DNA of 64,000 nt from Bacillus inaquosorum KCTC 13429 (GCF_000332645.1 NZ_AMXN01000004.1:496001-560000), one strand, 5' to 3'. Shown: positions 48,720-57,592, counted from the stretch's first letter. Numbers and translations are program-made. Notes: a model not told the origin generated them from the letters alone.

Positions 48720-50615
48720 TTATCGGTTCAGCAGGCTGCCGACATATTTCAGCAGCTCATTGGCGCTCGTCGAGTTGTAGCCGTGCTCATCAATTAAACG
48801 GGCCACGACTTCATTTACCTTTTTCAGCTGCTGCTCATCCGGTGTTTTTGTTGAAGTCGTAATTTTAACGACATCCTTCAGATCAGCAAACAACTTTTTC
48901 TGAATGGCTTCACGCAGTCTTTCATGAGAATTGTAATCAAACCGCTTACCTTTTCTCGCATACGCCGAGATGCGGATTAAGATTTCTTCGCGGAACGCTT
49001 TTTTAGCGTTTTCCGAAATGCCGATCTGCTCTTCAATGGATCTCATCAGCTTTTCGTCCGGATTCATTTCTTCTCCTGTCAAAGGATCCCGAAGCTTGTT
49101 TTTGTTGCAATAGGCCTCTACGTTGTCGAGGTAATTGTCCATAAGCGTTTTTGCTGATTCTTCATATGAATACACAAACGCTTTTTGAACTTCCTTTTTC
49201 GCAATATCGTCATATTCCTTGCGGGCGGCAGAAATAAAATTCAAATACCGCTCCCTGTCCTCGCTTGAAATCGAAGGATGCTGATCAAGACCTTCTTTTA
49301 AGGAACGAAGAACATCAAGAGAATTAATCGATTCCATATTTTTTCTGATAATCGTTGAAGAAATCCTGTTGATCACGTACCGCGGATCAATTCCGCTCAT
49401 GCCTTCATCATTATATTCTTTTTTCATATCCTCAACGTCGACAGAGTTATATCCTTCCACACTTTCCCCATCATACAGTCTCATTTTCTTGACCAGATCA
49501 ATATCCGACCGCTTTGGTTCTTTTAACCGGGTAAGAATCGAGAACATCGCAGCGACCTTCAACGTATGCGGGGCAATATGAACATCCGCTACATCGCTTT
49601 CTGCGATCATTTTTTCATAAATTCTCTCTTCTTCAGACACTTTTAAATTATAAGGAACGGGCATTACAATGATTCTCGAGTGCAGGGCTTCATTCTTCTT
49701 ATTAGAAATAAATGAGCGATACTCCGTTTCATTCGTGTGAGCCACGATCAGCTCATCAGCAGAAATTAACGCAAATCGCCCCGCTTTAAAATTCCCTTCC
49801 TGTGTCAATGAAAGCAAATGCCAGAGGAATTTCTCATCACATTTCAGCATCTCCTGAAACTCCATCATCCCGCGATTCGCTTTATTCAGTTCTCCGTCAA
49901 ACCGGTAAGCGCGCGGATCTGATTCTGAACCGTACTCCGCAATGGTTGAGAAATCAATACTTCCCGTCAAATCGGCAATATCCTGAGATTTCGGATCAGA
50001 TGGGCTGAATGTTCCGATTCCCGTACGCTTATCTTCTGAAAAGAAAATGCGCTCAACCTTCACATCCTCAATTCTTCCTCCGTACTCTTCCTCCAGCCTC
50101 ATCACATTTAAAGGAGAAAGACTTCCTTCTATTCTTATGCCGTACTCTCTGTAAAAGTCATCTCGCAAATGATGGGGGATTAAATGTAGAGGGTCCTCGT
50201 GCATCGGGCAGCCTTTAATCGCATATACGGCACCATTATCCGTCAGCGTATACGCTTCGAGACCTTTTTTAAGCATCGTGACCAGCGTGGATTTACCGCC
50301 GCTCACAGGTCCCATCAGCAATAAAATCCGTTTTCTGACATCAAGCCGTTTCGCGGCCGGATGAAAATACTCTTCAACAAGACGCTCCAAAGATTCCTCA
50401 AGCCCAAACAGCTCGCGGTCAAAAAAGCTGTACTTCTTCCGTCCGTCAATCTCCTCTATCCCGCTGTCTTTTATCATATTAAAAACACGAGAATGAGCAG
50501 ATTGCGCGACCATTGGATTTTCTTTAATAATCTCCAAATAATCGGCGAATGTTCCTTCCCATTTCAGCCGCTGCTCTTCCTCTCTGTACTGTTCAATTTT
50601 CTTTAATATATCCAT
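48720..50615 (-). CDS. prkA: PrkA, AAA+ serine protein kinase/ATPase
   Basis: A 631-residue protein of the PrkA/YeaG family. An AAA-type ATPase module has Walker A GPVSGGKST (about 105-113), and a C-terminal kinase-like region follows. PrkA acts in the mother cell, affects sigma-K and Hpr-dependent gene expression in sporulation, and has been reported both as a kinase and as an ATP-dependent protease; the activity is not settled by sequence. ATG 50615 has GGAGGAGG upstream; the frame continues upstream without a ribosome site. A sigma-E-like promoter lies 55-80 bases before it. Confidence 0.95.
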   Translation of the reverse strand: MDILKKIEQYREEEQRLKWEGTFADYLEIIKENPMVAQSAHSRVFNMIKDSGIEEIDGRKKYSFFDRELFGLEESLERLVEEYFHPAAKRLDVRKRILLLMGPVSGGKSTLVTMLKKGLEAYTLTDNGAVYAIKGCPMHEDPLHLIPHHLRDDFYREYGIRIEGSLSPLNVMRLEEEYGGRIEDVKVERIFFSEDKRTGIGTFSPSDPKSQDIADLTGSIDFSTIAEYGSESDPRAYRFDGELNKANRGMMEFQEMLKCDEKFLWHLLSLTQEGNFKAGRFALISADELIVAHTNETEYRSFISNKKNEALHSRIIVMPVPYNLKVSEEERIYEKMIAESDVADVHIAPHTLKVAAMFSILTRLKEPKRSDIDLVKKMRLYDGESVEGYNSVDVEDMKKEYNDEGMSGIDPRYVINRISSTIIRKNMESINSLDVLRSLKEGLDQHPSISSEDRERYLNFISAARKEYDDIAKKEVQKAFVYSYEESAKTLMDNYLDNVEAYCNKNKLRDPLTGEEMNPDEKLMRSIEEQIGISENAKKAFREEILIRISAYARKGKRFDYNSHERLREAIQKKLFADLKDVVKITTSTKTPDEQQLKKVNEVVARLIDEHGYNSTSANELLKYVGSLLNR

Positions 50616-50668
50616 AAGGACCTCCTCCATCATGATTGATGCGCTATGCAAATAAGGTACTTTGATAC

Positions 50669-50697
50669 AATCTATGCCGCCATCTCGTGATACATGC
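50669..50697 (-). promoter_or_regulatory. Candidate sigma-E promoter of prkA
   Basis: On the minus strand GCATGTA (50691-50697), a 14-base spacer and CATAGATT (50669-50676) fit the sigma-E spacing; the -10 matches six of eight positions. Confidence 0.5.
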
Positions 50698-50825
50698 TTT
50701 GGTTTCTTAAAAATAAAGATACTTATACGGCGTTGACAAGGCAGACCGCGACCGTTCATAATAAAGAAAAATACAGAATCATCCAGACTCGGGCAGCACG
50801 GAAAAATTGAAGAGGGGGAGAGACG

Positions 50826-50915
50826 GTGAAAACAATCATCATGATGGGTGTCATTGTCACTTTTTTAGTATCAATTTTTACTGCAGGGTACGAAAGCAAG
50901 CCGGGAAAAGAATAA
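50826..50915 (+). CDS. Small membrane peptide, 29 residues
   Basis: A short frame starting GTG 50826 after GAGGGGGAG (seven bases spacing) encodes a 29-residue peptide: KTIIMMGVIVTFLVSIFTAG forms one membrane helix, followed by a hydrophilic tail YESKPGKE. An intrinsic terminator follows the stop codon by one base. The strong ribosome site and tight terminator support a real gene. Divergence from the sporulation gene prkA makes sporulation expression possible, but no promoter is certain. No family recognised. Confidence 0.6.
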   Translation: MKTIIMMGVIVTFLVSIFTAGYESKPGKE

Positions 50916-50916
50916 A

Positions 50917-50948
50917 AAAGGGTGCTCCTCATAAGAGCACCCTTTTTG
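50917..50948. terminator. Bidirectional terminator between the 29-codon gene and yhbF
   Basis: A perfect 12-bp stem (50917-50928 with 50935-50946) with A and T tracts on both sides. Confidence 0.9.
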
Positions 50949-50965
50949 TATAACAGAACAGTGTT

Positions 50966-51673
50966 TTACAGTTTTATTTTTTCTTTAACCTTTGAATGAT
51001 GATCGCATTCGTATTTGTTTTTGTACTCAATTGTTCCGATGCTGCAGCCCGGCCCGATGATCACTTCTTTTCCCCTGACAACTGCCGCCTCGGTATTCTC
51101 CAAATAAACCTGATCTCCTTCTATGACATCGGCAATCAGTTTTGTATTCTTCCGTTTAAAAAAGCTCGCGCGTCTTTTCACTGTTATTGTTGTTCCGCCC
51201 ATTTCCCGCACATAGCTTACATCATGGCTCAATCCAAGCTTAATGTCACCCGCATTCAATAATCCTGACACATCAACGCAGCCTGTGACATGGAACATTT
51301 CTGTTTCACAATCGCCTTTGACGCTAAGCTTCCCTTTCATATCGCACGATTCTCCAGTCATATTCCCGCCAATTTCAGTCAGGCCTTTCAGATTGAACCG
51401 ATCAAATTGAAGTGAACCGCTCACTTTCATTGTGCCGTATACATTGATTCTGCCGGCTGTCAGATCGCCTTTAAACTCACTTTCTCCATACACACGCAGC
51501 CGATCAGTCTCTACTTTCCCGAGAAAACATCCTGTTCCGAATATGCGGCAGCCCGCGGCAGACAGCCCTTCACCGACCACACCTTCTCCTTTGATGCTGA
51601 CATGGTGATATGCGCCTCCTGCAGCGTGACCGGCACCATATAATTTTAAATTTCCCAGTTTTGTTGTCTCCAT
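50966..51673 (-). CDS. yhbF: YhbF, bactofilin-like beta-helix protein
   Basis: A 235-residue soluble protein made of short repeating beta-strand units rich in Gly, Val and Asp (KLYGAGHAAGGAYHHVSIKGEG, VYGESEFKGDLTAGRINVYG), like bactofilins and other polymer-forming scaffold proteins. Regular cysteines follow in the middle (CRIFGTGC, SCDMKG, CETEMFHVTGC). ATG 51673 follows AGGAGGATCG, inside the end of yhbE, so the two are translationally linked. It resembles YhbE along its length, pointing to gene duplication. Confidence 0.85.
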   Translation of the reverse strand: METTKLGNLKLYGAGHAAGGAYHHVSIKGEGVVGEGLSAAGCRIFGTGCFLGKVETDRLRVYGESEFKGDLTAGRINVYGTMKVSGSLQFDRFNLKGLTEIGGNMTGESCDMKGKLSVKGDCETEMFHVTGCVDVSGLLNAGDIKLGLSHDVSYVREMGGTTITVKRRASFFKRKNTKLIADVIEGDQVYLENTEAAVVRGKEVIIGPGCSIGTIEYKNKYECDHHSKVKEKIKL

Positions 51674-51684
51674 TACGATCCTCC

Positions 51685-52398
51685 TCACATCTTCGTGCAT
51701 GTTTCTACCGATGCGCTCGGATCACAAGTATAGTCCCCGCTGTATTCCACGGTTTCAATCTGGCAATTCGGTCCGATTTTCACTTTATTTCCGCGCACGG
51801 TTTTCGCCTTTGTATTTGTCAGTTCAATCACGTCACCTTCGATCAGTTCAGCCGTTAAAACAGGCTGCGGCATCAGTCTGAGCATTGTCAGCATCCCTTT
51901 TCTTCCTGTCACTTGAAGATGGCGGCAGCCGATCTCACGTACATAACTTTCACCGGCAGAAAGCTTAATGATTACCTGGTCAGCGTTTAAAAGCCCGCTG
52001 ACTTTGCATTTCCCTTCCGATTGAAAGGTTTCCGTTTCACAATCCGCTTCCATGACTGCTTTTCCGCTAATGACAATGTCATCAGCCTTGACTGTACTGC
52101 CAAATGTTGATGATCCAGCAATCTTCAATTGTTTTGCAGATACCTCTCCCTCAATTAAACCTGTTCCGTTAATTCGAATAGATTCTGCTTCAACGTCTCC
52201 ATGTATCTTACCTGAACCGCTGATGGTTACCGCTTTCGCTTTGACGCTGCCGTCAGCTTTCCCGGTTCCATTAAAAGAAAAAGTATCACACTCCACGTCC
52301 CCGGCGACTGTTCCGCTGCCGTTAATTTCAACTGATTGAAATGTTCCTCCCTTTGAACTTCCTGATCCGTTTATCACCAGCTTTTCCATTACATCCAT
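51685..52398 (-). CDS. yhbE: YhbE, bactofilin-like beta-helix protein
   Basis: A 237-residue paralogue of YhbF with about eight copies of an 18-20 residue unit ([59 protein letters not shown]), the pattern of bactofilins that polymerise into filaments. A C-terminal extension has [20 protein letters not shown] with two cysteines. ATG 52398 follows AGGAGGG and overlaps the yhbD stop. YhbE/F have been linked to sporulation and motility gene regulation; the mechanism is unknown to me. Confidence 0.87.
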   Translation of the reverse strand: MDVMEKLVINGSGSSKGGTFQSVEINGSGTVAGDVECDTFSFNGTGKADGSVKAKAVTISGSGKIHGDVEAESIRINGTGLIEGEVSAKQLKIAGSSTFGSTVKADDIVISGKAVMEADCETETFQSEGKCKVSGLLNADQVIIKLSAGESYVREIGCRHLQVTGRKGMLTMLRLMPQPVLTAELIEGDVIELTNTKAKTVRGNKVKIGPNCQIETVEYSGDYTCDPSASVETCTKM

Positions 52399-53030
52399 TG
52401 ATGGCCCTCCTGCATATATGTTGTTTTTAATTCCTCTGACGCCTTAGCTAAATCTACCCGTTCCACGACCTTAACGGACGATTCAAACAGAATGCTGTCC
52501 GCTGCAGCTGCTATAAAACAGGTTGTGACACCGAGCTTCCGCAGCACAATCAGCTCCATCTGTTTCTTGATCTCTTCAGTATCATGCTGCTTTAACACCC
52601 CTGCAGCCATTTTCGCTTCTGCCAAGCTGACATTTCCGGACTGCAGCAGCCCTTCAAGCACATACAGCGAAAGCAGATCGCGGGAAGAAAAAACCGAATT
52701 CTCACCGCCCTCTGAAAAGACATCAAGAGCAGTCCTTGAAATCAAACCTTTATGAATCAAATCATCAGCGGTCATGCTGACATCCATCATTTTCGGCGAC
52801 AGCATTTCCCTCATTTCATCCAGTGACAAATTTTCCTTCATCTTTTGAATCATTGAAATGCGTTTTAAAATATCCTCTCTCGGAAAAAACGTCTCTTGCC
52901 CTGTAAATGTGGACTTTCGAATAAACCATTCCTCAGGAATTAAGTTTTTCCGCTTCCACCGATACAGCTGACCGTAAGAAATCGATGTTTTTTCAAGTAA
53001 TTCTTTTTTAGAGATTAATTGTTCTTCCAT
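52389..53030 (-). CDS. yhbD: YhbD, MerR-like regulator with DUF4004-type body
   Basis: A 213-residue protein whose N-terminus is a MerR-type winged helix (about 3-75: [31 protein letters not shown], then [26 protein letters not shown]). The rest is helical with a single cysteine (VTTCFIAAA). It is the first gene of yhbD-yhbE-yhbF; yhbD and yhbE overlap by ten bases. ATG 53030 after GGAGCTGG is chosen; the open frame further upstream crosses the promoter. A near-perfect palindrome in the promoter spacer suggests autoregulation by DNA distortion, as MerR proteins do. Confidence 0.85.
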   Translation of the reverse strand: MEEQLISKKELLEKTSISYGQLYRWKRKNLIPEEWFIRKSTFTGQETFFPREDILKRISMIQKMKENLSLDEMREMLSPKMMDVSMTADDLIHKGLISRTALDVFSEGGENSVFSSRDLLSLYVLEGLLQSGNVSLAEAKMAAGVLKQHDTEEIKKQMELIVLRKLGVTTCFIAAAADSILFESSVKVVERVDLAKASEELKTTYMQEGHQWM

Positions 53031-53054
53031 AAGTCCAGCTCCTTCGATGGATCC

Positions 53055-53083
53055 ATTGTAACATAACACTGTTACGTTGTTAA
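53055..53083 (-). promoter_or_regulatory. yhbDEF promoter with MerR-style dyad in the spacer
   Basis: On the minus strand TTAACA (53078-53083) and TACAAT (53055-53060) are 17 bases apart, and the spacer ACGTAACAGTGTTATGT is itself a palindrome with one mismatched pair. Operators placed between -35 and -10 are characteristic of MerR-family regulators. Confidence 0.7.
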
Positions 53084-53118
53084 GCCCAAATACAAAACAA
53101 AGCATCTCTAATAACATA

Positions 53119-53156
53119 AAAAAAAACCGCCCATCATTGATGAGCGGGTTTTTTTC
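53119..53156 (-). terminator. Terminator of trmL
   Basis: An imperfect stem (AACCCGCTCATCA against TGATGGGCGGTT) with T9 on the minus strand follows trmL. Confidence 0.85.
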
Positions 53157-53157
53157 A

Positions 53158-53631
53158 CTATTTTAAATCACGGTAATTTTGCTGGCGCAGCGCTTCATAA
53201 ACGAGAATCGCCGCGGTGTTGGACAGGTTTAACGATCTAACGTGCTCAGTCATCGGAAGACGCAGGCAGCGGTCCATGTTATTTTGAATTAAATCCTTTG
53301 GCAAACCGCTTGTTTCTCTTCCGAACACGAAGAAATAATCCTCGTCAAGATCAGTGTAATCAAACGATGTATGAGGCTGCTGGCCGAATTTCGTGATAAA
53401 GAAAAACTGGCCTTTTTGATATTCCTCAAACAATTCTTCTAACGAATCATGATACACAACGTTCACAAACTCCCAATAATCGAGTCCGGCACGCTTCAGC
53501 ATTTTATCATCCGTTGAAAAGCCGAGCGGACGAATCAGGTGGAGCGTTGTATTGGTTGCTGCACAAGTACGTGCAATATTCCCTGTATTAGCGGGAATTT
53601 CTGGTTGATATAAAACGACATGTAATGCCAC
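53158..53631 (-). CDS. trmL: TrmL (CspR), tRNA wobble 2'-O-methyltransferase
   Basis: A 157-residue SPOUT methyltransferase that methylates the ribose at position 34 of tRNA-Leu. The knot motifs are NTGNIARTC (about 14-22), FGRETSGLP (about 105-113) and [27 protein letters not shown] 53631 is favoured because AGAGGTG lies eight bases upstream; a GTG three codons earlier (160 residues, the 168 annotation) overlaps that site. The old name cspR refers to a mistaken cold-shock role. Confidence 0.92.
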   Translation of the reverse strand: MALHVVLYQPEIPANTGNIARTCAATNTTLHLIRPLGFSTDDKMLKRAGLDYWEFVNVVYHDSLEELFEEYQKGQFFFITKFGQQPHTSFDYTDLDEDYFFVFGRETSGLPKDLIQNNMDRCLRLPMTEHVRSLNLSNTAAILVYEALRQQNYRDLK

Positions 53632-53677
53632 AATGTTCACCTCTGTTTTTCTTATCCGCCCATCATTATATCATTAA

Positions 53678-54607
53678 TTACTCTTTTGTCGTATCATCAA
53701 GAATATGAAAAAAGGCATATCGTATTGACGGCGTGTATGCCGTAGAATCCTCGTATGACCAATATCTCATCCGGCTGTCATAGGACTGGGCATTGACAAG
53801 CGGCATATTGCCTTTGTCCTTTGCCACGACAATCGTTGTGTGATTAAACCGGCCGTCACCTTCAAAGTCATAGCAAATCACATCGCCAGGCATCAGCTCT
53901 TGCGCTGATTTAACCCGCACTGCACGAAGGCCAGCCTTTGAATTCGCAAAATACATTTTCATAGAGTGAGCCACCGTCCAGCTGTAGCTCCAGGAACTTT
54001 GCTTCATCCACCAGCCTGATCCTCTGTTCGGATGGCCGCGCATCGGTGCGCCTCCAGCATGGAGACACTGAGAAATAAAATTCGTGCAGTTATCGCTGAA
54101 ATTTTTATAAGCCGGGTTGCGCTTGTTCCAAAATTTCTCGGCATATTGCACAGCGCCGAGGCGATCGTATTGAAAGGCTCTGCCAAACGCTTCCCTCTCC
54201 TCTTGAGAATAGTCAATAATACTGGTGCCTTCATGAAATCCAGCCGGTGTTTTCGCAATTTCCTGATCACTAATCAAAATGTGATCATAAAGAAAAGCGA
54301 TCCGCTCCTCTATCTGCTCTTCCATATACAAGCTGTCGTCCTGCTCCTTATACACGTATTCGTAATGGATGGTATACGTAAGGCAGGTCGTTCCGTCATC
54401 CTCAACCCGTACATGATCAATGACGGCCTTTGCTTTCGCTTTTATAATGTCAACTTTACGTTTTTCCAGAAGCTTCTTCTTTCGCTCCATGACTTCAAGG
54501 TCTCCGACTTCAGACTCCTGTCTCATAGCATGCCCGTTAACCAGATAGCTCAGCCGCTCCTCCGCTAATTGTTCTAAAATGTGCTTCAAGCTCACCCCAC
54601 CCGCCAT
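53678..54607 (-). CDS. yhbB: YhbB, amidase-domain protein (Amidase_6)
   Basis: A 309-residue protein. The N-terminal half is helical and charged. The C-terminal half (about 145-305) is an NlpC/P60-like putative amidase (Amidase_6) with NPAYKNFSDNCTNFISQCLHAGG, whose Cys is the probable nucleophile, and the His in GRFNHTTIVV. No signal peptide is present, so either it acts in the mother cell or export is unusual. ATG 54607 has no ribosome site; TTG 54589 after GGGGTGAG is an alternative start. The name is by synteny. Confidence 0.85.
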   Translation of the reverse strand: MAGGVSLKHILEQLAEERLSYLVNGHAMRQESEVGDLEVMERKKKLLEKRKVDIIKAKAKAVIDHVRVEDDGTTCLTYTIHYEYVYKEQDDSLYMEEQIEERIAFLYDHILISDQEIAKTPAGFHEGTSIIDYSQEEREAFGRAFQYDRLGAVQYAEKFWNKRNPAYKNFSDNCTNFISQCLHAGGAPMRGHPNRGSGWWMKQSSWSYSWTVAHSMKMYFANSKAGLRAVRVKSAQELMPGDVICYDFEGDGRFNHTTIVVAKDKGNMPLVNAQSYDSRMRYWSYEDSTAYTPSIRYAFFHILDDTTKE

Positions 54608-54621
54608 ACTTTTTTATAGAG

Positions 54622-54656
54622 AAAAAACACTTGGATGCATCTCAAGTGTTTTTTCC
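54622..54656. terminator. Terminator between queG and yhbB
   Basis: AAAACACTTG and CAAGTGTTTT form a 10-bp stem (54624-54633 with 54643-54652) with T6 on both strands; on the minus strand it stops queG transcription before yhbB. Confidence 0.85.
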
Positions 54657-54674
54657 TTCTTCTCTATACGTATG

Positions 54675-55835
54675 TCAGGACAGGCCTTGTTTAGTCATGC
54701 CTGAAGCTTTTAGCAAATCAATTCCTTTTTCAATTTCCAGCTTTGCCTCTTCATCCTTCTCTTTTTCCAGCGCTTTTTCAAGCTCTTCCGCGTATGCGGG
54801 GTCTCCGATTTTCCCGATTGCCCATGCAGCTGTTCCCCTGATGACAGGACGCGGGTCCTTATGCATCAGTTCTGCCAATTCAGGCAGTGCGGAAGCATCC
54901 TTAAAGTGGGCAAGGGCGAGAATGGCGTTTCGCTGAATCGGTTTCTTCCCGCGCCAAGAACCTGAGACATGCCCGAATTTCTCCTTAAATTCACGGTTGC
55001 TGATGGTCAAGAGCGGCTTCAATAACGGTTTGGCTATCTCAGGGTCAGGCTCCATTTCCGGATGAAGATGAAAATCCTTCCCTTTATTAAGAGGACACAC
55101 CGTTTGGCACGTATCGCATCCGTACAGACGGTTTCCGATCTTTGTCCGGAATTCATCAGGCAAAAATCCTTTCGTCTGGGTCAGAAAAGAGATGCAGCGC
55201 TGCGCATTAAGCTGTCCCGGATTTACAAGCGCTCCCGTCGGGCAGGCGTCCAGACATTTCGTGCAAGAGCCGCACATATCTTCAATCGGCACATCAGGCT
55301 CAAAAGGTATATTCGTAATCATTTCTGCCAAATACACATAAGAGCCGTACTCAGGCGTTGTAATCATACAGTTTTTCGCACTGAATCCGATGCCGGCCCG
55401 TTCTGCAACCGCCCGATCAGACAATTCACCTGTATCAACCATTGACTTTGTTCTGATATCCTCATGCTTGCTTCTCAGAAATTCCTCCAGCAGATCGAGC
55501 TTTTCCCTCAGCACATCGTGATAGTCTTTGCCCCAGGAGGCTCTGCAAAAAATGCCCCTGCGCTCCGTTCTCGTGCTTCTCGGCGCATCCTTCATTCTGG
55601 AAGGATATGCGAGTGCAATCGCGACGATTGATTTCGCTTTCGGCAAAAGCAGCGTCGGCGTCACCCTTTTCTCAATATCGGGCTCTTCAAAGCCGGAAAG
55701 ATAGCCGAGTGATTCTTGTAGAATCAAACGGTCTTTTAAACTGTCAAAAGTATCAGCGGTCGTAAAACCAATCTTGTCCACACCAATGCTTTTCGCGTAT
55801 TCAATTAATTCTTCTTTGAGCTGATAAACGTTCAT
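54675..55835 (-). CDS. queG: QueG, epoxyqueuosine reductase
   Basis: QueG reduces epoxyqueuosine to queuosine in tRNA, using cobalamin and two [4Fe-4S] clusters. The 386-residue protein contains MCGSCTKCLDACPTGAL and CDTCQTVCPLN (the two four-Cys cluster motifs, about 190 and 245) and HEAT-like repeats at the C-terminus (RPVIRGTAAWAIGKIGD). ATG 55835 is 11 bases after AAAGGAGG; the longer frame has no ribosome site. The length equals that of the 168 protein (yhbA). Confidence 0.95.
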   Translation of the reverse strand: MNVYQLKEELIEYAKSIGVDKIGFTTADTFDSLKDRLILQESLGYLSGFEEPDIEKRVTPTLLLPKAKSIVAIALAYPSRMKDAPRSTRTERRGIFCRASWGKDYHDVLREKLDLLEEFLRSKHEDIRTKSMVDTGELSDRAVAERAGIGFSAKNCMITTPEYGSYVYLAEMITNIPFEPDVPIEDMCGSCTKCLDACPTGALVNPGQLNAQRCISFLTQTKGFLPDEFRTKIGNRLYGCDTCQTVCPLNKGKDFHLHPEMEPDPEIAKPLLKPLLTISNREFKEKFGHVSGSWRGKKPIQRNAILALAHFKDASALPELAELMHKDPRPVIRGTAAWAIGKIGDPAYAEELEKALEKEKDEEAKLEIEKGIDLLKASGMTKQGLS

Positions 55836-55917
55836 GTTTTGCACAGCCTCCTTTCTTTGTGATAAAACAATACAGGGTTTATAATAGGTTGATATCCCGT
55901 AACTGGAGTGAATGCTT

Positions 55918-56541
55918 GTGAATATCAAACTTGATTCTGTTATTACTGAACGTGCGGCCGGCTTACAAGCGGCGGCTGTGATTTATAAGAATATCGAAGT
56001 CGGTTCCTCTCCGCAAATGCTGAAAGGCAGGCTTCGCCTATTTCAAGAATCCCTGTTTTTCGACTATGCGGACGGCGGAATATCCGATGAATCCTTCGCC
56101 AAGGAATGGCAGGAACTTTTTAAACAGCTTAACCCTTCATTTGAGGGAGAAACAACCCCAATGGAGGACATGCTGATCCCGATATCCAAAGAACAGTTCA
56201 TGGAAAGCAAGGATTCAGCACATGACACCATCGATTTTTTTTCATTAAAATATTCTCTGCCCATTATGATTTATGATGCCTGCAAGCTTCATGAGCCAGT
56301 CCGCATCTCATTGGGTGAAAAAGAAAACATACTGCTTTACTCTGATCAAAACGGCATATTTGGCGATTTTAAAAACAGCGTCAATCGCTACCCCGTTATA
56401 GATGAGACCAAGAGCATGCTGCAAATCATCTTTTTCCCGCCATCGATTGAAAAAAACAGTGCTGTAAAACTCTTATCATCATTAACGAAAATGTTCGAAC
56501 AAATTCACGGCGGCTCCCATACAGTACATTGGCTTACGTAA
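55918..56541 (+). CDS. B3/4-domain (PheRS beta-like) protein
   Basis: A 207-residue soluble protein. Overall pattern (about 25-195) fits the B3/4 domain found alone or in phenylalanyl-tRNA synthetase beta chains, with ISDESFAKEWQELFKQLNP and FSLKYSLPIMIYDACKLHEPVRISLG segments. Such proteins may edit or sense aminoacyl-tRNA, but that is a family-level guess. GTG 55918, nine bases after GGAG, is preferred over ATG 55912. It diverges from queG and ends at a terminator. I do not recall its gene symbol. Confidence 0.7.
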   Translation: MNIKLDSVITERAAGLQAAAVIYKNIEVGSSPQMLKGRLRLFQESLFFDYADGGISDESFAKEWQELFKQLNPSFEGETTPMEDMLIPISKEQFMESKDSAHDTIDFFSLKYSLPIMIYDACKLHEPVRISLGEKENILLYSDQNGIFGDFKNSVNRYPVIDETKSMLQIIFFPPSIEKNSAVKLLSSLTKMFEQIHGGSHTVHWLT

Positions 56542-56567
56542 AAGAACACGAATAACGTGTTCTTTTT
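56541..56567 (+). terminator. Terminator of the B3/4-domain gene
   Basis: AAAGAACACG and CGTGTTCTTTTTT form a 10-bp stem immediately after the stop codon. Confidence 0.88.
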
Positions 56568-56572
56568 TACAT

Positions 56573-56619
56573 AAAAAAACGCAATACTTCGTTTATCTGA
56601 GAAACGAAACACTGCGTTA
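56573..56619 (-). terminator. Terminator of tRNA-Gly
   Basis: A long stem (56578-56594 against 56601-56618, with two mismatches) followed by T7 on the minus strand, 12 bases after the tRNA gene. Confidence 0.85.
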
Positions 56620-56631
56620 ATAACGTATGTA

Positions 56632-56705
56632 TGGAGCGGGTGATGAGAATCGAACTCACGACATCAGCTTGGAAGGCTGAGGTTTTACCACTAAACTACA
56701 CCCGC
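56632..56705 (-). tRNA. tRNA-Gly (anticodon UCC)
   Basis: A complete 74-base tRNA with the CCA end encoded. Read on the minus strand: acceptor GCGGGTG pairs with CACCCGC, discriminator T, D-loop with AGTGGT, anticodon stem TCAGC/GCTGA around CTTCCAA (anticodon TCC), T-loop TTCGATT. It is a single-gene unit with its own terminator. Confidence 0.97.
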
Positions 56706-56895
56706 ATTTATGGTTGTCAGCAACAGTACCGCTCTGACTTTTCTTATGTTACACGTTTATTGATTTTTCGTCAAGGGAATATGAAAATTTTGTCGAAAAA
56801 AAGTTTTATTTTTGTAAAGATGTTAAGTTTCATTTACATAATGTTAAGCATACTATACAATATATTCAATCGAGAATGTGAAGGGGACAGACGTC

Positions 56896-57099
56896 ATGAT
56901 GAAAAATAAAGTAAAAGAGCTGAGGGCACGTTTCGGCTTTTCTCAAGAAAAACTTGGGGAAACGGTCGGCGTCACAAGACAGACTGTGGCAGCTATCGAA
57001 AAAGGCGATTATGTTCCCTCACTGCTATTAGCACTGAAAATCTGCAAAGCCTTCTCCAAGAAAATGGAGGATGTCTTTTGGTTAGAGGAGGAAAACTAA
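56896..57099 (+). CDS. Short XRE-family regulator
   Basis: A 67-residue protein consisting only of a Cro/CI helix-turn-helix: KVKELRARFGFSQEKLGETVGVTRQTVAAIEKGDYVPSLLLALKICKAF. It is close to the small YozG/YvaO-like class that controls adjacent membrane protein genes. ATG 56896 follows AAGGGG by nine bases; a GTG at 56878 overlaps that site. The stop is immediately before the next gene, with which it forms an operon. Confidence 0.88.
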   Translation: MMKNKVKELRARFGFSQEKLGETVGVTRQTVAAIEKGDYVPSLLLALKICKAFSKKMEDVFWLEEEN

Positions 57100-57100
57100 G

Positions 57101-57574
57101 ATGAGCATGAAAACAAAAGCAGCTTTTCAACTTGTTCTATTTGGCCTTGCATGCTGGACGCTGATTTCGTACTTTGAAGCTTCAGAAGGCATTGCATCCT
57201 TTTTCCGCACAAAGAGCGGCGAGATGGTGTTTGAATTAAACCTCACCCCCTTTATTCTGTTTGTTGCGGTGTCTGCGGTTTATTTGTACTTACAAAAGAA
57301 AAGCCGCCCTGCTGCAAAAAAGCTTCTTCTGCCTGATGAATTTGAAGAGCAGGACGAAAGAGAGAAGATGATGACGGCAAAAGCATGCCGCGCGTCATAT
57401 ATCGCCGTCTACTTCTCGCTTCCTGTCGCAGCGGTTCTTCTCATTTTTTATCCGCTTTTTCAATCGCGTATTCCGTTTTTCCCTATTATTATTGTGTTTA
57501 TCATCATGATCATACAGCATCTATCCTACGTCATTTCTTTCAAGAAAAACGAAAAAAACTCCGGCGCGCTGTAA
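57101..57574 (+). CDS. Four-helix membrane protein paired with an XRE regulator
   Basis: A 157-residue integral membrane protein with four helices (about 9-25, 45-62, 100-120 and 125-145) and a charged loop DEFEEQDEREKMMTAKACRAS between the second and third. The EQDERE loop resembles the DUF2178-type family that is commonly paired with a small XRE repressor. It starts two bases after the regulator gene. The stop codon is inside the downstream terminator loop. The function is unknown; ygaO of 168 may be the counterpart, but I am unsure. Confidence 0.75.
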   Translation: MSMKTKAAFQLVLFGLACWTLISYFEASEGIASFFRTKSGEMVFELNLTPFILFVAVSAVYLYLQKKSRPAAKKLLLPDEFEEQDEREKMMTAKACRASYIAVYFSLPVAAVLLIFYPLFQSRIPFFPIIIVFIIMIIQHLSYVISFKKNEKNSGAL

Positions 57575-57592
57575 TCGGCCGGAGTTTTTTCT
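57552..57592. terminator. Bidirectional terminator enclosing the membrane-gene stop
   Basis: AACTCCGGC and GCCGGAGTT-type arms (57558-57566 with 57579-57587) with A7 and T6 flanks. The TAA stop (57572-57574) lies in the loop. The opposing rpsNB also ends here. Confidence 0.85.

Noticed and set aside
56632..56705. tRNA-Gly as an attachment site of an integrated element
   Set aside because: No repeated 3'-tRNA fragment, integrase or other mobility gene is visible in the flanks.
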